From Amblyornis subalaris (taxonomy: Eukaryota > Chordata > Aves > Passeriformes > Ptilonorhynchidae), in NCBI GenBank assembly GCA_018881555.1, contig JACAXG010000056.1, positions 693,462-757,461 of the forward strand: DNA of 64,000 nucleotides, given 5' to 3'. Below, in pieces: positions 1 through 35,115 of the stretch. A program made the translations under genes and the position numbers. The notes under the pieces were generated by a model, which saw only the letters and a list, made by a program, of their open reading frames with translations, did not search any database and was not told the origin of the DNA. Position 1 is the stretch's first letter. Every line of letters begins with the position of its first letter.

Positions 1-331
1 GATGAGATCATTTGAAGGAGGGTTCCAGCTCACTATTAGTCAAATAAAGCATAAACGTTAGATGTTAAAGTGGAGTCTTGTTTCAGTTACTTATATTGGT
101 ATTCACTAGTCACAAAAATAGCTTCTTTTTTTAGTTAATTTCATATTCCCAAAGCAAACATTTAAATGATGATTTTAATGCAGATGTCAGCCAGGATATT
201 TTGTATGTATTTCCAGTCTTCTCTGAGCTGAAAGCACTTACCACTGTNAGCAAAAAAAACCCTTTCACGTGATCCCTTGAGATTTTTTTTTNAATAAATT
301 TTTAATTTTTATTTTATTTTTTACTTTTCAG
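1..331 (+). other. POLR1A: POLR1A intron, 3' part
   Basis: This AT-rich sequence ends in a T-rich tract and a cag acceptor at 329-331. The upstream exon is outside the window. No other feature was seen. Confidence 0.85.
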
Positions 332-23654
<23,323 letters not shown>

Positions 23655-23897
23655 TGTTTTGGTGACAACTTTAGGATTCTGATTGAAGTGTTCATCATAA
23701 GAGCTGCACGTGCTCTACAGTTACACAAGGCCACATGCTGTGTCTCCAGCCATCTTCCCTGTGCCAGTAGGTTTGTTAATCTGGACATCCAATGAGCCTT
23801 ATCTATTTAATGAGTATAGGAGATGTCCTTTGATCCAAAGAAACACTTGTTTACCGTTCATCAATGTGAAAAATGAGATTATTGGATTACATAGAAG

Positions 23898-23903
23898 AAT
23901 AAA
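23898..23903 (+). terminator. POLR1A: candidate proximal polyadenylation signal of POLR1A
   Basis: This is an AATAAA hexamer 244 nt after the stop codon. Downstream sequence has a weak GT-rich element. Confidence 0.4.
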
Positions 23904-24528
23904 ATGCAGGAGTCGCTCTGGGTCTCAAACAGGCTGTGCAGCAGTTTTGGCAGGCAGAAGTAAAAGTAGAATCTGTTCATGCTGTCTGATTTTTGTGGGG
24001 CAGAATCCCATCAGGGTGGNTAGTGCCAGTGGCCATGTGGTCATTAACAGGACAGATTTCGAGTGCTGGAAATAGGATTCCAAACTGGCAGGCGTAGCAA
24101 GGCATGCTGTGGTGAACCTTCAACACTGCATTGGAGCAGCTGTGCTTGAGGCATTTCCTCTTCTTTTGCTGCACCTGTGTGCACTGCCATGAGTTGTATA
24201 AGCTTTAGAGGATGCATTTTCCTATTCTGCTACTTCATTTATTAAGAATAATGTGTCTGTGACACAGTTGTTAAATTTCTGGTAGCTGAAGACTGGAATT
24301 CAGAGTTTTCATGATTTCTATAGGCATTTTCCAATGCCTGCTCTTATAACTTCTTCATGTGGAACATATCTCACACAGTGAGAGACTTGACTTTTGCTAA
24401 AGATTTATTCCTTAAATAGCAACACGAGCTGCTGTAGCAGTGACTATGCAAAAGACTCCTGTAAAAATTACCAAAACAGAGATTGTAAACTATTTTTGCT
24501 TAAATATTCTGTATCAAAGAGGATATTT

Positions 24529-24534
24529 AATAAA
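24529..24534 (+). terminator. POLR1A: candidate distal polyadenylation signal of POLR1A
   Basis: This is an AATAAA hexamer about 875 nt after the stop codon. A CA cleavage context follows within 15-20 nt and a GT-rich element 40 nt later, which makes it the better candidate of the two. Confidence 0.5.
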
Positions 24535-24545
24535 GGACATTGCAC

Positions 24546-26674
24546 AGAAGTTTTCTGAATGCCCTATTATGTGGTTGTGTTATGAAGGGGAGTTTACTTT
24601 TGACTCTGGTGGCTGTTAAAATCATGTGGCCCAGGGTGTTTGCTGCTCCTCAGAAATCAGGCTTGTTTACACATTCGATTTTAATCAGGATGCACTGCAC
24701 ACAAGTAGTTAAAATTCTTTGGAGTTTGCTGACTGCCATCTAGACAAGTTTTTTAACAGATTTCAGTGCCTGATCATTCTCTGGTACCTCTGCACCAGTG
24801 GGAAAGTGCCAGAGCAGAGGAGGGCCCCTTCCAGTGGGGCTNCACTAAAGGGGATCAGATCAGATAGTGGAAGAGATTGGCTTGGGATTGTGAAAGCCTC
24901 TGTGGAGTCTCTTGATTGACTGTTCTGCCTCAGCCCCTTGAAACTGTGTCACATGTCCTGCCAATTGTGCTGAAGCCTAACAAATGCATTAACTCAGCAG
25001 GTGTCCAGTTTCACTTTGCAGATCTTCATAAAAGATTTCCTTGTGTCTTTCTCCAGCCTTTGCACCTGCTATGTAGTTCTCAAAAGCATGTCATTCAGCA
25101 CAGAATCATGAAGGACTTAGTTGGGTACAGTTTGGCAAATGGTTAGATGGGGAAAGAGCAAACATGGTACAAAAAGGCTTCTGCTGCCGGGTGACATCTG
25201 TACTGGTACAGGCTGTTTGGTGAGACAGATCTCCAAGACGTGTTCACAGTCCTGCAGTGAAGAGCATCGATGCTACATTTGCTATCTGGAGATGTGGTAT
25301 CCTTTGGTGCTCAAAAAAGTTTGATCTAAATAACTCATTCATTCAAGTAGGTGGTTAGTCAGCCCTGCTCCCAGGTTATCTAATACTGGTGATTCTTTAA
25401 CTAAAGCTATTTGGAAAATGTGTTCNGGCTATGGCAGGATGATTCAACTTCCCATTTCAGTGTTGAGTTGCCTTTAAAATTTTGGCACAGGCCACGATCC
25501 AAAACCTGATTCTGATTGTACTGAAAAACTGGCACTGTAGGAAAGTCCCAAACACAATTAATTATTTTAGCTAGAAAAAGGAAGTAAGTGGCTGTTCCTG
25601 TTCATGGACAAAAGTGACAGGGGAGAAACATGACCTCAGATGAGAGTCCACATCTCCAAGTCTGGAGAAAGGTATGTCTTTTGGCATATAAATGGACTTA
25701 TTTTATACTCTGAAAGAGGGGAAGCTGAGGTAGCAATTACTCTTAATCCCTGGTGTGAGCAGATTGGCTTGAGAATCTAGAAGGGACTTTTGGCTTGCTT
25801 AGAATTCATGTGTGTGCAGAAAATTGAGGAAGAAAAAAGTCCTGCTTTGTGTGGTCAGAAGACTTGACTTTCTTTTCACATACAGTGAACCTCTATGCAT
25901 CTAAATCTTCTATTTGCAAATGTCTTTCTTCCTCCTTTCACTCACTGCTCTTGCTGTACAGTGCTTTTTGAGGAAGTGTGAGCTACCTACACCCAAACAT
26001 GGTCTAGGAGAAGGCTGCAGTAATGGGTGGGGCTCTTGCTGCTTTGTAATTATTTAAAACAGACAAATGAAGAGTCACTTGGCATAAAGGACCCCAAGGA
26101 GTGGGCAGTAGATGTGATTTGGTAGGGAGGAAGAGGTTATGATTGAAAGGCCAGAAGAAGGGAACTATCCCTTCTCTTTCCTGTCTGCTGCACTGCAGGG
26201 TGCCAGGATACCCTGAGGCTGTGAAAACATGGGAAGAATGAGAGAAGAAAAAGTAAATTCCAAATTTGCTTGCTTTCTTTATCTCCATTAATAATAGCAG
26301 TCAATCTGTCTGGAAAATGAAAGGTTATAAGCTTGACTGAATGTGCACTCTGGGAACAGGCTGGTGAGCGTATGCAGGTAGGAAAGCTGGGGAAGAGGAT
26401 TTTTGAAAGCTGTGGTAGGAGAACTTGGAGTTATTGGAAGAAGTTACACTTGGAAGCAGTGATCCCCATCTGGTCACTTGGGCTGTGGCAAGCAGGGCAT
26501 AAATTGTGGGTTCTATCCTGCTTATATAGATGTGCTTGTGTGTCCTCTGAAGACAGGCCAGGAGAGCTGGGACTGTTAGTCTGGGGAGGAGGGGGCTTTG
26601 GAGAGACCTTACAGCAGCTTTCCAGTACTTAATAGGGGATATAAAAGAGGGAGAATGACATTTTACATGGACAA
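24546..26674. other. intergenic, nothing recognised
   Basis: This is ordinary AT-leaning sequence with only short chance reading frames. No repeats, RNA genes or coding similarity were recognised. Confidence 0.6.
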
Positions 26675-26938
26675 ATAGGATAGGAGGGAACAGTTCTAAA
26701 CTAAAAGAGACTTACATTTGGTGTAAGGGAAAAATTCTTTACTGTGGGGATGGTGAAACCCTGGCAGAGGTTGCCNAGAGAAGCTGTGGCTGCACCATCC
26801 CTGGAAGTGTTCAAGGCCAGGATGGATGGGGCTCTGAGCAACCTGGTCTAGTGGAAGCTGTCCCTGCCCATGGCAAAGAGGTGGAATGAGATGAGCTTTA
26901 AGGTTCCTTCCAGCCCAAACCNTTCTGTGATTCTGTAG
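26675..26938 (+). repeat. CR1 LINE 3' fragment, sense
   Basis: The fragment contains the CR1 3' block: attctttactgtgggg, caccatccctggaagtgttc, gcaacctggtctagtgg and a ttccttccagcccaaacc end followed by attctgt repeats. About 260 bp are preserved. Confidence 0.93.
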
Positions 26939-29900
26939 TACAAAACATCCACTCGCTGATGCAGATTTGTTACCTTTAAGACAGGGATAACAAATCTTTC
27001 ACAGTGTGACAGTGAATCAGCTTCTATTTGCACAGCAGTTGGAATGCAGGCTATGTTCAAGCTTCATAAATCATAGTAGAAGGCTTGTTTTTCTCAGTAA
27101 ATGATAAATCCTAAATTGGGCAATGAGAATGGATATGAATAAGAATTAGTTCTTCTTTCATTTCAAAAGCAAAGCTAAATATTAGAAGACAGGGAGCAGA
27201 AAAGTTTGTTTTCCCAGGTCACTGGTTCCCGTGTTGCTATGCTTGTGTAGGTCAGTAACCAGGCAGTGGCCACAACACAGCTCCAAGAGATCTTTAATCA
27301 TTCGGAGCCTTTCTGGACAAACCACTTGAAGCTTGCCAGAAAGTACTGAAATCTGGAAGCGACCTCATCTGCTGAGGAATTTGGGAAGTGAGAGGGCATG
27401 TGGCACCTCAGGGACACTTCCCACGAGGTCAGACTGTGGTGACCAGGCTGTGCTCCCAGGCCTAGCTGGCAGCAGGCGGATCAAGCCGAAACAAAAATCT
27501 TTCTCCGAGATGAGGTCAGGCGATGCTCACAAGTTCTCCCATCTGTAAGGGCTGAGATCCAAAGAGTGCTTTGAAGGTTTCGGTGCTGAATGTGGCAGTC
27601 TTGGTGTTTGGGGTGGATGTGAAGGTGTGAAGATGACTGCTGTGTGGTGGGGGNGAGTGAGATCTGCCTCCCATAGCTCCCTGCGTGCAACCAGCTACCT
27701 CAGCCAGAGAGGAACAGCAGGAACTTTGTGCCTCTTCAGTCCCTGCTTTGCCTTGCTGTTTATATAGCGTGGATGATGCTTCACCCTGAAGACCTGTGAG
27801 TTTTGTTTTGTTTTGTGGATAAAATAACTAAAGCAGAGCAAATGTGCCTTCTTTGACCATGCACCCAGGGAAGAGGCAGTGACCCATATCTGATCATGCC
27901 TGTAAGCCCAGTCTTGAGAGCAGTCACGGAGGACTGGGCTGGCCTNTCTGCGGTGCCCTGAGGGGCTTCAAACCCCCTCTCAAGGGCACTAACCACCAGG
28001 ACAGGAAAATTACAGTTTTCTTGCTCTGGAACTCCTTGCTGCTGCTGGAAATAACATGCTGTTCANAGGGACAAGGGCGAGAGAAGGTCAGCTCCATTCC
28101 CAGGGGAAGAGAGGGGAAACTAGGCNTTCCTTGGAAGACCAGAGAAACCTTTCTCCTAGTGTGCAGCTTCATCCAAAAGAGTGGAGAGAAATCCTGTCTC
28201 AAAACAGTATTGCAATTAGGCCTTTTCTAGGATTTAAGACATTTTCCTGTGATGAGAAAGACAGGGGTTGTAAGTCCTCAGGGAAAATGAAGCCCTGTGA
28301 GCNCAGTAACTGTGGTGAAGCAACCACCCAACTCCTTCAGTATTGCCTTTCTATGTCAATTCTGATTTACATGTGGTACAGGCTTAGTGAGGCCAGAGGG
28401 TGCTCTTAGTGGGAAGTGGACACCAGTGCTGAAATGCCCAAGCCTGGATGCTGAGCTGGAGGTGCATGGGGTTGTAATGGAGTGCTCAGAGGGCTGTAGG
28501 GTGGGAGGTGAAGGTACCTACAGAGCCCTGCTGGCTGCAGGGTCAAGGGGCAGCTAAGCAGCNTTTTTCAGAATGCAGAAGTGATCAGGGAGTGCAGAGT
28601 TGATCAGGGAGGCATCATTAAAGAATCCTCCCCAGAGGCCTGCACTGCTGAGCTGAGCTGTCCGCCAGAGCCAGCCCCACAGCCTGTTCCTGCTCCCGTT
28701 ACAGNGGTGCTGCAGAGCCAGGATTAAGCAAGCTGCTCATTAATGATGTTTTACAGTTTCCTGGCTTAGATCCCTNGAAAGAGCTGACTGTCCAAATTGC
28801 CCTGGAAAAGTTCTAGGTCTGATCGCAGAGATGGGGAGGATGTAGAGCTGTTCCTGTTTTCCTAGGTGCAGTGTGCCCTGCCAGCTTTGGGAAGATAAAT
28901 GATCCCCCTCGGCAGAGCTGCTTTGAGTNTGGTGGGGCTTGTGGCTTGGTCTGTAGTAAAATTGCTGCTGTTGTTTGGCTTTTGGAGCCCTGCCTAGCAC
29001 TACAGAGAGAATAACGAGTGATCAAGAAGTAACAGTGGAACAGTAAAGCAAACTGCAATAAATACAGAGATGCATTATTAATGGGACATTAAAACCAAAA
29101 GGGCAAGTAGAGTGAATTGTATGCTGGCAGTACAACAGCTCTGCAGAAAAATCCCAGGGCTATCCCTTGGGAAAAAAAAAAAAATCAATGCTCTGTGAAA
29201 CATTTCGATACAGGGTTCTTCTGCTTGCTGTTATACTCTATTTCCTCNGCCTGGGAGCCTGGGTTAATTCTGGAAGATGCATAATTTGAGATGCATTTTA
29301 GCCCCAGTAGCCTCCTGAGNGTAAATAATGATACAAACCAGGGCACTGCCCTCAGCCTGCCACAGAAATCAACTGTGACTTAATGGATCTTCTTTAATTT
29401 TGGGTAAAGCTACAGAACTGAATTTTACAGGAGCAGAAAGAGAGCAGGGTCTGAATTACTGTTTTTGCAAAGCTCAGGCAGGAGTTTGAGGCTGGACCCA
29501 GACTGGTACCAAGTGAGGGGCAGCAGCAGGAGGGGCCCATTTCATCCTCTCTTTGCATAAACATCAGCATTGGGGACAAATTTATGTAATTTTACAGTAA
29601 CTGAAGTTCAGGCAGAAACTTTTATGCTTTGCCTCATGTTTTGGGGCTGGTCCAGAGCTCTGGGGAGGCAAGAGCTGCTGAAACGACTCTTTTAAGGTGT
29701 TGATGCATCTACACCTCCACTCAGCATGCTGCAGATCTGCTCAGTTGCCTCTGGTACAGCCAGATCATGACAAACTCCTCTTCCTCCATCAGAGACCNAG
29801 ATAATGCCCACGTATGTTCTCCAGCTGAACAGGCCAGCAGCAAGTGGGTGACACAAAGCATGTGGTGGGAGCACGTTGAGAGCACCCATGGGCTCTCATT

Positions 29901-30801
29901 GGCCCTACTCGTTGCCACCAAGTGGCTTTGAGTCTCTGTGTTGCCCCCTTGAAGACAAGTCCTCCCCAGGCAGTGCTTTTACAATCTCTCAGCATTACCT
30001 TCCACTTGCAGAGGTTTCATAGGTGTAGCTCTGGCTTGCACAAACAGTTCTTGCAGCTGAATCTCCTGCCAAGTCAAATCTATCTGTGTCCAGCTTAACT
30101 GCATTCCCCTGCTGTTCCTGGCACCCCAGTTTCCCAAGAGCCTCCCCTTGCCTGCTGGTGATCATCCTTTCCAGAAGCCCACGATGGAGTTGCCAGTCCT
30201 CTTCCCTATGGTTTGTGTTGGCTTGCCCAAGTAGCTGGTGGGGCTGGTGCTCTGGGGAGGGGCAGTGTCGTGCCCTGTGCTGCTGCCAGTGAGGCAGGGA
30301 TGGGCACAGGTCCCTGCTGCCTTCCCCTTGTGCTGCCCAAAAGCCTCTCCCTCTCTTATCAATACTGAAACCTGTCCCTCCCTTCCTTTGCGTCACATTC
30401 GAGGAACTGAAATTAATTTGGCTTGTTTGGGTTTTTTTTTCCCTCTTTCCTGCCAGCCTCTCTCATACCAAACTGTTTTCACACTAAGCTCTTTAAGAGA
30501 ATGAGTCTCTCTGCTGGTTCATTTTGGGGATGGAATGGGAGACCTGCGTGGAGAGCAATGGCACATCCATCTGGTCAGGCCATGGAGTGTGAAACCAGGC
30601 TGGGATTCATCCATTGCAGCTAATTCCAGCATTACAGCCCAGAGGCTGTGCCACAGGGGTCTGTGTTTCCCAGGGCCCCTCTGACTGGGACTATGAGTTG
30701 GCAGCTGGGCTCAGTTCCATGCAATCCTACAAAACCATGTGAGGCAAATATTTTATCCTCCTGGGATTCATGGGTACTTTTTTAAAGGAAATGCTTAAAA
30801 T
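26939..30801. other. intergenic, nothing recognised
   Basis: No gene was recognised. A small imperfect duplication of about 19 bp (unit tgcagaagtgatcagggag) lies near 28574-28611, and a 13-base A run near 29170. Reading frames of up to about 130 codons here lack recognisable domains. Confidence 0.6.
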
Positions 30802-30859
30802 GAATCATAGAATCATTTAGGTTGGAAAAGACCTCCAAGATCNTTGAGTCCAACCTTTG
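30802..30859 (-). repeat. CR1 LINE 3' terminus, antisense
   Basis: The sequence aatcatagaatcatttagg then ttggaaaagacctccaaga is the reverse complement of the CR1 end. Only about 58 bp are present. Confidence 0.9.
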
Positions 30860-32524
30860 ACCTTCTTTATTTTTTCTCAGCTTTACCAGATGACTCCTGT
30901 GGTGGTAACAGTCATGAATTTATGTCATGTGGTGTTAGGGGAATTCTCTCAGAGTTTCAATTCCTTGAAAACATTTGGGATTTTTTTTGAAAGATGGAGT
31001 TTCATACTGTAATGGTTACCATTAAGGACTTCACCATAAGAACTCAGATCATTAAATGCAGAAAACAAAGTAAACTCAAAAGGCGTTACCTTTGAGAAAT
31101 CTTATGGTATCAGGTAGCTTCAGATTATGTATATCTGGGATCATCAATAATAAAAATAAGGAGATGCCTCATTTAATTAGTAGTAAAGCACTTGGAAGAT
31201 TGAAAAGGACACAGGTGAATGAACANGAGGAAAGAACTAATGATCTGAGTTTCTGAGCAAATCAGAAAACCTCTTTTCAATGGAAAGATGGAAATCCAGA
31301 TACCATAGGCCTTCAAAACAAGAAAATACCGAACCATCAAGTGGGTTTGTAGCCATGGCTATATCAGACCTACACTGTGTCCTGAGCCACTTTTGTGGCC
31401 AACAACCTCCTATTGACAAAGAGGTTCTGCCACCCATTGCCTTCCCAAGCCACCCAATCCTGTCCACCACCCTTCTGGCTTGGTGGGAGCTGCCAGGAAG
31501 GTGCCTTTCCCAGGTATGGATTATTCTTCTTCCTGCTTGGAAAACCTGCTGCTATAGATTTGAATGGCAAATGCTGGCACAGCCTCGAGACTTGAGCTCT
31601 GGAGACACCATCAGGGTGAAGAAGGTCGATGTCTACCCCCTCCAACATCCCCTGCACTTGCAGGATGGGCCCTGGGTCCACCCAGCTCTCAGAAGTGACC
31701 AGGCCTTTNTACTCAGTGTGAGGTGAGAGAGTTAATTATTACTTGCTAGAACAAAATGCCAGACCCTGAGGTGAGGTTTTACTGTCTGGGATAAATCAAT
31801 ACATGGGATTTACTTTAGAAACATCAAAGAGGGCTGGTAGTCAACACAGCTCTGCAGTGTTCTCCATAGCATTGGCCAGAGAGGGGACAACAAAGGCTGG
31901 AGGACCCCAACTGAGATGTCCTGAATTCCCAATGTCCCTCAGTCCTGGTACATCTATGCCTTCTTTAGTGTCCTTGAAATATTTCTGGCTGCATCCCCAT
32001 CCTTCCCACGACCTCTCAGCACATTACCCATGACCCAGGCACCACTCTGTGCCTGTCTCCCCTTCTTGGGCTGCAAGTCAACATGTGCTGAGGATATCAC
32101 AGATGTGCAGCTGATTCACCTGCTGCTGACTTGCCTCTCGCTGCTTTTCATGAATGAAAACCCCCAAACCTGGGTCTATCCACCCCTTTNTGAGAGCTGT
32201 CTGAAATCACCTCCTGGACCTAAAATGTGCCAGGGCTGGGGACAGGCTAGGGCTTGCAGAGGCTGTTTTTGAAGACAAATCAGGCTTTAAAAAAAAAGAA
32301 AGATGTGATGAGGATTTGNTACTGGCATAATAAAGGGCTTAAATGCCAGTGCTGAGTTAGGGCACAGCACAGCTGGTGCTCAGCAGGGAGGAGCAAGGGG
32401 GAGCTGGAGGGGAGGCAAGTGCCTTTAGAAAGGGGTCTCTGCTCCCACTTCCTCACTGCTGGTCTGGATCCTGACAGAAGCAGCTGTGTTAACTTTTGTA
32501 CCTTATAATATATTAGGTATTTAC
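30860..32524. other. intergenic, nothing recognised
   Basis: This stretch holds a 148-codon plus-strand open frame (31280-31726) with no recognisable domain, judged to be chance. No repeats were recognised. Confidence 0.6.
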
Positions 32525-32555
32525 ATATGTGTGTGTGTATATATATATATGTATA
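32525..32555. repeat. (TG)n(TA)n microsatellite
   Basis: A short run of TG then TA dinucleotides occupies about 31 bp. Confidence 0.85.
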
Positions 32556-32882
32556 TTATTCAAGAATTCTCTTTCAGGTGTGCCTCAGGCAGGATTGCAC
32601 CCTGCTGGACCCAGCTGCAGTGAGCAGGGAGTTGATCAGAGCCAGCCCAAACCCATCACCTTGCTTTGCCCTCAGCGTGTGCCAACCAAGCAGAGCAAAG
32701 GCCAGGAGGGCATGAGAGCTGTTTCTCCTCTTCCCCTCCGTGGGTGTGGGACAGCAGCACCCCAGTGATGCTCACACCTTGCAGTGGCCATAAAATGTCC
32801 TCATGTGTGGCAGGCTGCCTCGGAGAGGGGCTCCACAGCTTTAAATAAAATCCACCTCCCCCTTCCCAGCACAGCTCATGAA

Positions 32883-33170
32883 ATAGAATCGCAGGATCAC
32901 AGATTTGGGTTGGAATAGACCCTTAAAGGTTATCTAGTCCAAACCCCCACAATGAGCAGGGACATTCTCAACTAGATCAGGTTGCTCAGAGCCCATCCAA
33001 CCTGGCCTTGAATGTTTTCAGGGATGGGGTATTCCACCACTTGTCTTGGCAACCTGTGCCAGGGTTTTACCACCTTCATTATAAAAAACCTCTTCCTTAT
33101 ATCTAATCTGAATTGACCCTCTTTTAGTTTAAAACAATTATCATTACCCCTTGTCCTACCAATGGGGACA
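32883..33170 (-). repeat. CR1 LINE 3' fragment, antisense
   Basis: The plus strand reads as the reverse complement of CR1: gatcacagatttgggttgga, then the counterpart of 'gcaacctgatctagttgagaatgtccc' and a block matching 'aattctttactatgaaggtggt'. A minus-strand frame at 32972-33220 is derived from it. About 290 bp are preserved. Confidence 0.92.
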
Positions 33171-34869
33171 CTGCAATTTGCTGACTTACAATTACATATT
33201 GTATGCAAAGCTGACAACAAATTAGAAATGAGCAGGCAGAATCTGGAGCTCTTCTCGTTTCTCAGAAGCAGTCCCTAATTGCACAGAGCTAGCACTTTGC
33301 TTCCCGTTCCTATTCCAGCCTGTGTACTCACTCTCCATCATGCTGCACTTCCATGTTTTCCTCCAGGCAGCAGGTAGGAGAGATGGGAAGCAGCTGAGGA
33401 TTTCTTCAGGGACACTTTCTGGTCAGATTCAGCCAGGTGCCAGCTCTGAAACATCAGGCAGCCTAGACTCAGGCTTAGGAATATAATGTGAGGACAATGA
33501 TGGGATATTGTACTGCACTATGCTATTTTTAAAAGCTCTGCCTCTAAGATGAGATACAAACCCTTTTCCTTATGGCTGTTAGAAAAGAGACAAACACTGC
33601 CTTCTCATGGATCCTTCCTCTTTTTAAAATTAATTATTTTTAAGTTCCCAATGTGGTCCCTTTTTGTTAGCAAAAGTGTAACAGGTTATCTCCAAACTAT
33701 TGTCTGAATGTATGTATGTGTATATATATATATGTAAGGATATATATCTACATCAATATACGTATTTTTTGTTGCATCACTTCAACTTTTTATGAAAGAC
33801 TGAGATGCAAATAATATTCCTGATGAGGAAATCAAAATAGAAGCATTGGACCCAGCGATCCAGCTTTAAACAAACTGCGCAGCTGTAAGCGTGCATACAA
33901 TTATGCATAAAATACAAATAAATAAAAGTCTACCCAGTAATGAAGAAGTTAAATACTTAAAGTGATTTCTTTGCAGAACAAAATAACTATTCATGCAAAT
34001 AGTCTTGAAATCTGCCTGGACACTTGCCAGCTCAATTGCTTTGACACTGTGTGCAACAAGGCAGTTTATTCANGGTGCCTTTGCAAGGCTGGGAATGAGC
34101 AGTTGTGAAGCACCTGAGACTGATGTCCTCATGGCACTGCACGTGGTTGTCTTCAAATCCAGTTTGATTAAGGCGCAAAGGAGGAATTTCCTTGGAGATA
34201 CTAATGCTGTGGCTTTTCTGGCTCTGCTAAGGATGGAAAACCAGAGCCTTGCATTGGAAAAGACACCTCACAGAGTGATGGAAAGCTAAGGAAAATGTGA
34301 TTTATGATGAGGCTTAAATGTTGCAGCTGGGAAGTTTGGCTGGGGATGGAGAACAAGTTGATCCAACCACCAAGAGAGGAGAGATAAAAATCACATNGAG
34401 TATTTTTCCCAAACACTTATTTGGCTGAGAATTCAAAACCACCACAGTTCTGGGTTAAACAAATTAATTATTGACTACCTGTAAGGAAAGACTCCTTCTC
34501 CAGTGTATCTGCATTCAGTGGAGAAACACACACACGAAAAATCATGCATAATTAGACCTGGGCAATTCTGGCTTCCCTCCCCAGTTCCAGCTTTGATACG
34601 AAATTCCCAGCCAGAGGCAGACGGGNGCACCATGGCAGCAACCTCTCGCTTCCCCTGCAGCTCATTCACCCTTTGGCCCAAGCATCAGGTGAATGATTTC
34701 CCAAAGTCCCATTCCTTTCCCACATAGATTTTTTTTTAACAGCTGCTGAGCACATGGAACTCGATCCTTGCTCTTTCAGCATCGTCCATCCCAGCAGCAG
34801 CACCAGGGCTCTCACCCAGGCACTCATTCCATGCTTTGCCTTTGGAAGACGTTGCCAAGAAACAGCTTT
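33171..34869. other. intergenic, AT-rich with octamer motifs
   Basis: No gene was recognised. The stretch contains a (TATG)n(TA)n run at 33708-33736 and two perfect POU octamers (ATGCAAAT) at 33805-33812 and 33993-34000, with an ATGCATAAAAT-like site between them. Confidence 0.55.
33708..33736. repeat. (TATG)n(TA)n microsatellite
   Basis: A short TATG then TA run, about 29 bp, is visible. Confidence 0.85.
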
Positions 34870-35115
34870 AACTTCATCAAGAGAAACTTTCTTACCCAGA
34901 AGCCATTAAANCAGGGAAATCCTTGCCACGAGATACATTAGTGATGAAAACTCTGAGGGGGTTTAAGAAGAGATTAGGCCAGTTCACAGGGGACAGGGGC
35001 CTCAGGAGCTCTGGGGTAGGCAGGCCTGTTCACAATTTCTGCTTCAGGAAATCCTTACATCACTTATTGCCAGAGTCCAAGAAATAATAACAGAACAAGT
35101 GTCACCCTCTACCTG
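34870..35115 (+). repeat. old CR1/L3-like LINE 3' fragment
   Basis: The order of blocks (aaatccttgccacgagatac, then gggtttaagaagagattagg, then ctgcttcagg) follows the 3' region of old CR1/L3-like elements of amniotes. The copy is strongly diverged and its limits are approximate. Identification is from memory of the family pattern. Confidence 0.5.

Larger units (their letters stand above)
23655..24545 (+). other. POLR1A: POLR1A 3' UTR (extent inferred)
   Basis: This region follows the stop codon and has two canonical AATAAA signals, at 23898-23903 and 24529-24534. The second is followed by a GT-rich stretch (tgtggttgtgtta, about 24570), so a 3' UTR of about 0.9 kb is my preferred reading. A shorter form of about 0.27 kb is possible. 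Confidence 0.55.

Noticed and set aside
31280..31726. 148-codon plus-strand open frame
   Set aside because: It has no recognisable domain and overlaps minus-strand frames equally long; best explained as chance.
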